Source: an uncultured delta proteobacterium
GTDB taxonomy: Bacteria > Myxococcota_A > Polyangia > Polyangiales > Ga0077539
NCBI GenBank assembly: GCA_903885885.1
Contig: CAISKJ010001317.1
Span: forward strand, 1 to 10,012
DNA: 10,012 nt
Reading direction: 5' to 3'
Part shown: piece after piece, positions 7,926 to 10,012 of the stretch
Position numbering within the stretch: position 1 is the first letter of the stretch
How the letters are laid out: each line of letters begins with the position of its first letter
Notes under the pieces: model-generated
Seen by the model: only the letters and a program-made list of their open reading frames with translations
The model's database searches: none
What the model was told of the DNA's origin: nothing
Made by a program: the position numbers and the translations under genes

Positions 7926-8629
7926 GCAGGCCGAAGCCGGTGGTTGCCATCGACGGTCCCGCGGGCGCGGGCAAGAGCACGGTGGCGAAGGGCGTGGCGC
8001 GCGCGCTGGGGTACACCCTCGTCGACACGGGGTCACTCTATCGCGCGGTGGCCCTCGTGGCGCGCACCCGCGGCGTGGCCTTCGACGACCGCGGCGCCGT
8101 CGAGCGCGCGGCCCACGACGCGGTGAACACGGGCGCGCTGCGCCTCGGGCGCGCCGAGCACAACACCACGCGGGTGCTCGTCGACGGCGAAGACCCGGGC
8201 GACCGCATTCGCACGCCCGACATGGCCATGGGGGCGAGCGCGGTGAGCGCCTACGCGGGGGTGCGCGACGCGCTGCTCGACGCGCAGCGGGCCTTCGGCG
8301 CCGACGGGGCCGTGGTGCTCGAGGGGAGGGACATCGGCACGGTGGTGTTTCCCGACGCCGAGGTGAAGGTGTTTCTCACCGCGTCGGACGAGGTGCGCGC
8401 GCGCCGTCGCTACGAGGAGTTCGTGGCGAAGGGCGTGGCGGCCACCTACGAGGCCACGCTCGACGAGGTGCGCCAGCGCGACGCGCAAGACGCCTCGCGC
8501 GCGGTGGCTCCGCTGCGCATGGCCGACGACGCGGTGCTGGTCGACTCGAGCGCGCTCGCGCCCGACGCGGTGATCGCGCGCATCGCCGCGCTGGTGAAGG
8601 CCCGCGAGGCGGCTACGAGCCCGGCTTGA
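7922..8629 (+). CDS. cmk: Cytidylate kinase
   Basis: The enzyme phosphorylates CMP and dCMP with ATP in the cytoplasm, recycling nucleotides for RNA, DNA and lipid precursors. At 235 aa it is close to the 227 aa of E. coli Cmk. The P-loop is GPAGAGKST (12-20). CMP-binding DTGSLYRA is at 35-42, EGRDIGTVVFPDA at 134-146, the arginine-rich lid RARRRY at 159-164, and the RDAQDASRAVAPL block at 186-198 ends in the family's usual PL. The ATG shares bases with the TGA of aroA, and GGTGG/GGAG within the last aroA codons can act as ribosome binding site, so the two are translationally coupled. An aroA-cmk order is common in Proteobacteria, often followed by rpsA; here the next gene is convergent, so the operon ends with cmk. 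Its last 17 bases overlap the end of the opposite gene. Confidence 0.96.
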   Translation: MSRPKPVVAIDGPAGAGKSTVAKGVARALGYTLVDTGSLYRAVALVARTRGVAFDDRGAVERAAHDAVNTGALRLGRAEHNTTRVLVDGEDPGDRIRTPDMAMGASAVSAYAGVRDALLDAQRAFGADGAVVLEGRDIGTVVFPDAEVKVFLTASDEVRARRRYEEFVAKGVAATYEATLDEVRQRDAQDASRAVAPLRMADDAVLVDSSALAPDAVIARIAALVKAREAATSPA

Positions 8630-10010
8630 AGAGCACGGTGGTGACCGTCTTCATGAGCGTGAGCAGGTAGAGCGACACGGAGCGCTCCTGCACATAGAAG
8701 AGGTCGTAGGAGAGCTTGACGCGCGTGTCGTCGACGCTGGCGCCGTAGCGGTAGTTCACCTGCGCCCAGCCGGTGACGCCGGGCTTCACCTGGAAGCGCA
8801 GTGCGTAGTAGGGGATCTGCTGCTTGAGCTCGGCGACGAAGACGGGGCGCTCGGGGCGCGGGCCCACGAGGCTCATGTCGCCGACGAGCACGTTCCACAG
8901 CTGCGGGAGCTCGTCGACGCGCGAGCGGCGCAGGAAGCGCCCGAAGGGCGTGACGCGCGGATCGACGGGGCCCTGCGACCACTGCGGGCCGTTGCGCTCG
9001 GCGTCGAGGCGCATCGAGCGAAACTTGTAGATCACGTACGGCGCCTCGTCTTTGCCGACGCGCTCCTGCGAGTAGAACACGGGCCCGGGCATGGTGAGCT
9101 TGATGCCCACCACCGCGAGGAGCCACAGGGGCAGCGACGTGACGAGCAGCGCGAGGGAGGCGAAGAAATCGAGCACGCGCAGGAGGTTGGAGAGCACCGG
9201 CCGCGTGTCGCGCGTAAACGCCGGGACGCGGAGAAAATAGCGGTTGTCGACGAGCTCGAGGGGCAGGCGACCGGTGAGCGCCTGGTAGAGGTCGTTGAGG
9301 TCGTGCACCTCGACGCCTTTGCCCTTGAGGCGGAGAAACTCCTCGGCGGCGTTCTGCGGGAGGCGGTCGATGCCCGCCACGATGAGGTGCCGCGCCGACT
9401 CGCGCGCGAGCGCGCCTTCGCAGTCGTGCACGGCGCCCACCGGCGGGGGGATGGAGCCCTTGCGCAGCACCGCGGGGGGCGCGCCCACGGGCACCGAGCC
9501 CACCATGTGAAAATGGCTCTCGGGGTTCTGAAAGAACTCACCGACCACGTCGTCGGGCGTGAGGCCCACGTTGACGAGCAGCGCGCGCTGCGGCGGCATG
9601 CGGTGCGAGGCGCTGCGCGACACGGCCCAGCGGCTCAGCACGGTGAACACCGTGAGCACGAGCCCGTGCAGCACGAAGAGCGTGCGCGAGAGGCCCCACG
9701 TGGGGAGCGCGAAGCTCGCGACCGCCACGACGACGCCCGCGATGATGACCGCCGTCACGCAGCGGAGCACGTTGGTGAGCGTGCGAAAATCGAGGCGCAG
9801 GTTGTAGAGCTCGAACACGTAGAACGTGAGCAGGTGCACCGTGAGGACGATGGCCGTCGCGCCCGTCCACAGCACCAGGATCTCGCGCACCACCGACAGG
9901 CCCGCGCTCGGCCGCAGGATGAACTCTGCCGTAAAGAGCGCCGCGACGATGAGCACGGCGTCGAGCGCCGCGATCCGCGCCCCCCTACGACCTACATAAA
10001 TACCAGCCAC
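8613..10010 (-). CDS. Polyprenyl glycosylphosphotransferase initiating exopolysaccharide synthesis; N-terminus may extend past the window
   Basis: The protein (at least 465 aa) transfers a sugar-1-phosphate from a nucleotide sugar to undecaprenyl phosphate at the inner membrane, the first step of a repeat-unit polysaccharide. Four N-terminal membrane helices are visible (about 14-32, 45-67, 84-102, 109-128). They are followed by a soluble Rossmann-like region (about 142-265) with RALLVNVGL and ARHLIVAGID, and a hydrophobic membrane-associated helix at 280-304. The C-terminal bacterial sugar transferase domain shows MPGPVFYSQERVGK (307-320), YKFRSM (328-333), RRSRVDELPQLWNVLVGDMSLVGPRPE with the catalytic D366-E367 pair, KPGVTGWAQVNYRYG and VKLSYDLFYV. 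This full architecture is that of WbaP-like and myxobacterial Eps-type enzymes; the sugar cannot be told. The GTG at 10010 is the first start in the window, but only two bases precede it, so the true start may lie beyond the edge. Its neighbours in a polysaccharide locus would lie to the right. Confidence 0.92.
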   Translation of the reverse strand: MAGIYVGRRGARIAALDAVLIVAALFTAEFILRPSAGLSVVREILVLWTGATAIVLTVHLLTFYVFELYNLRLDFRTLTNVLRCVTAVIIAGVVVAVASFALPTWGLSRTLFVLHGLVLTVFTVLSRWAVSRSASHRMPPQRALLVNVGLTPDDVVGEFFQNPESHFHMVGSVPVGAPPAVLRKGSIPPPVGAVHDCEGALARESARHLIVAGIDRLPQNAAEEFLRLKGKGVEVHDLNDLYQALTGRLPLELVDNRYFLRVPAFTRDTRPVLSNLLRVLDFFASLALLVTSLPLWLLAVVGIKLTMPGPVFYSQERVGKDEAPYVIYKFRSMRLDAERNGPQWSQGPVDPRVTPFGRFLRRSRVDELPQLWNVLVGDMSLVGPRPERPVFVAELKQQIPYYALRFQVKPGVTGWAQVNYRYGASVDDTRVKLSYDLFYVQERSVSLYLLTLMKTVTTVLFKPGS

Positions 10011-10012
10011 CG

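Overview
The window is chromosomal DNA from a very GC-rich bacterium. Codons end almost always in G or C, several starts are GTG or poorly marked, and few genes have a clear Shine-Dalgarno sequence. This base usage, together with the mix of genes (a TMTC-like membrane glycosyltransferase, a DUF1254/DUF1214 protein, a polyprenyl glycosylphosphotransferase and a class II EPSP synthase next to cmk), suggests a myxobacterium-like member of Myxococcota (former Deltaproteobacteria). That placement is inference. No rRNA, tRNA, CRISPR array, transposase or phage gene was recognised.

Left part (1-3081, minus strand): three genes read leftwards. In transcription order they are a membrane-anchored DUF1254/DUF1214 protein, a small putative winged-helix protein, and a GT-C fold, TMTC-like membrane glycosyltransferase that runs off the left edge. 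The first two share an identical octamer, CTGTACAC, exactly 30 bases upstream of their start codons, so each may have its own promoter.

Middle (3082-6563): a divergent intergenic region holds seven tandem 20-21 bp units, about two turns of DNA each, ending on a plausible promoter for the rightward genes. These are an unrecognised 258-aa helical protein, then an AAA/ABC-type ATPase and an HNH endonuclease that overlap by 4 bases. The last two match the architecture of the Septu anti-phage system (PtuA ATPase plus PtuB nuclease). The preceding unknown gene could be an extra component or only a neighbour. A short stretch after the nuclease may be the remnant of another PtuB-like C-terminus.

Right part (6564-10012): aroA and cmk (shikimate pathway and CMP phosphorylation) overlap by 4 bases and form a tight operon. 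The EPSP synthase carries all four sequence motifs used to define class II enzymes. A convergent polyprenyl glycosylphosphotransferase, the priming enzyme of exopolysaccharide synthesis, overlaps the end of cmk by 17 bases and reaches the right edge.

Many very long open frames on the opposite strands are by-products of high GC and were left out.
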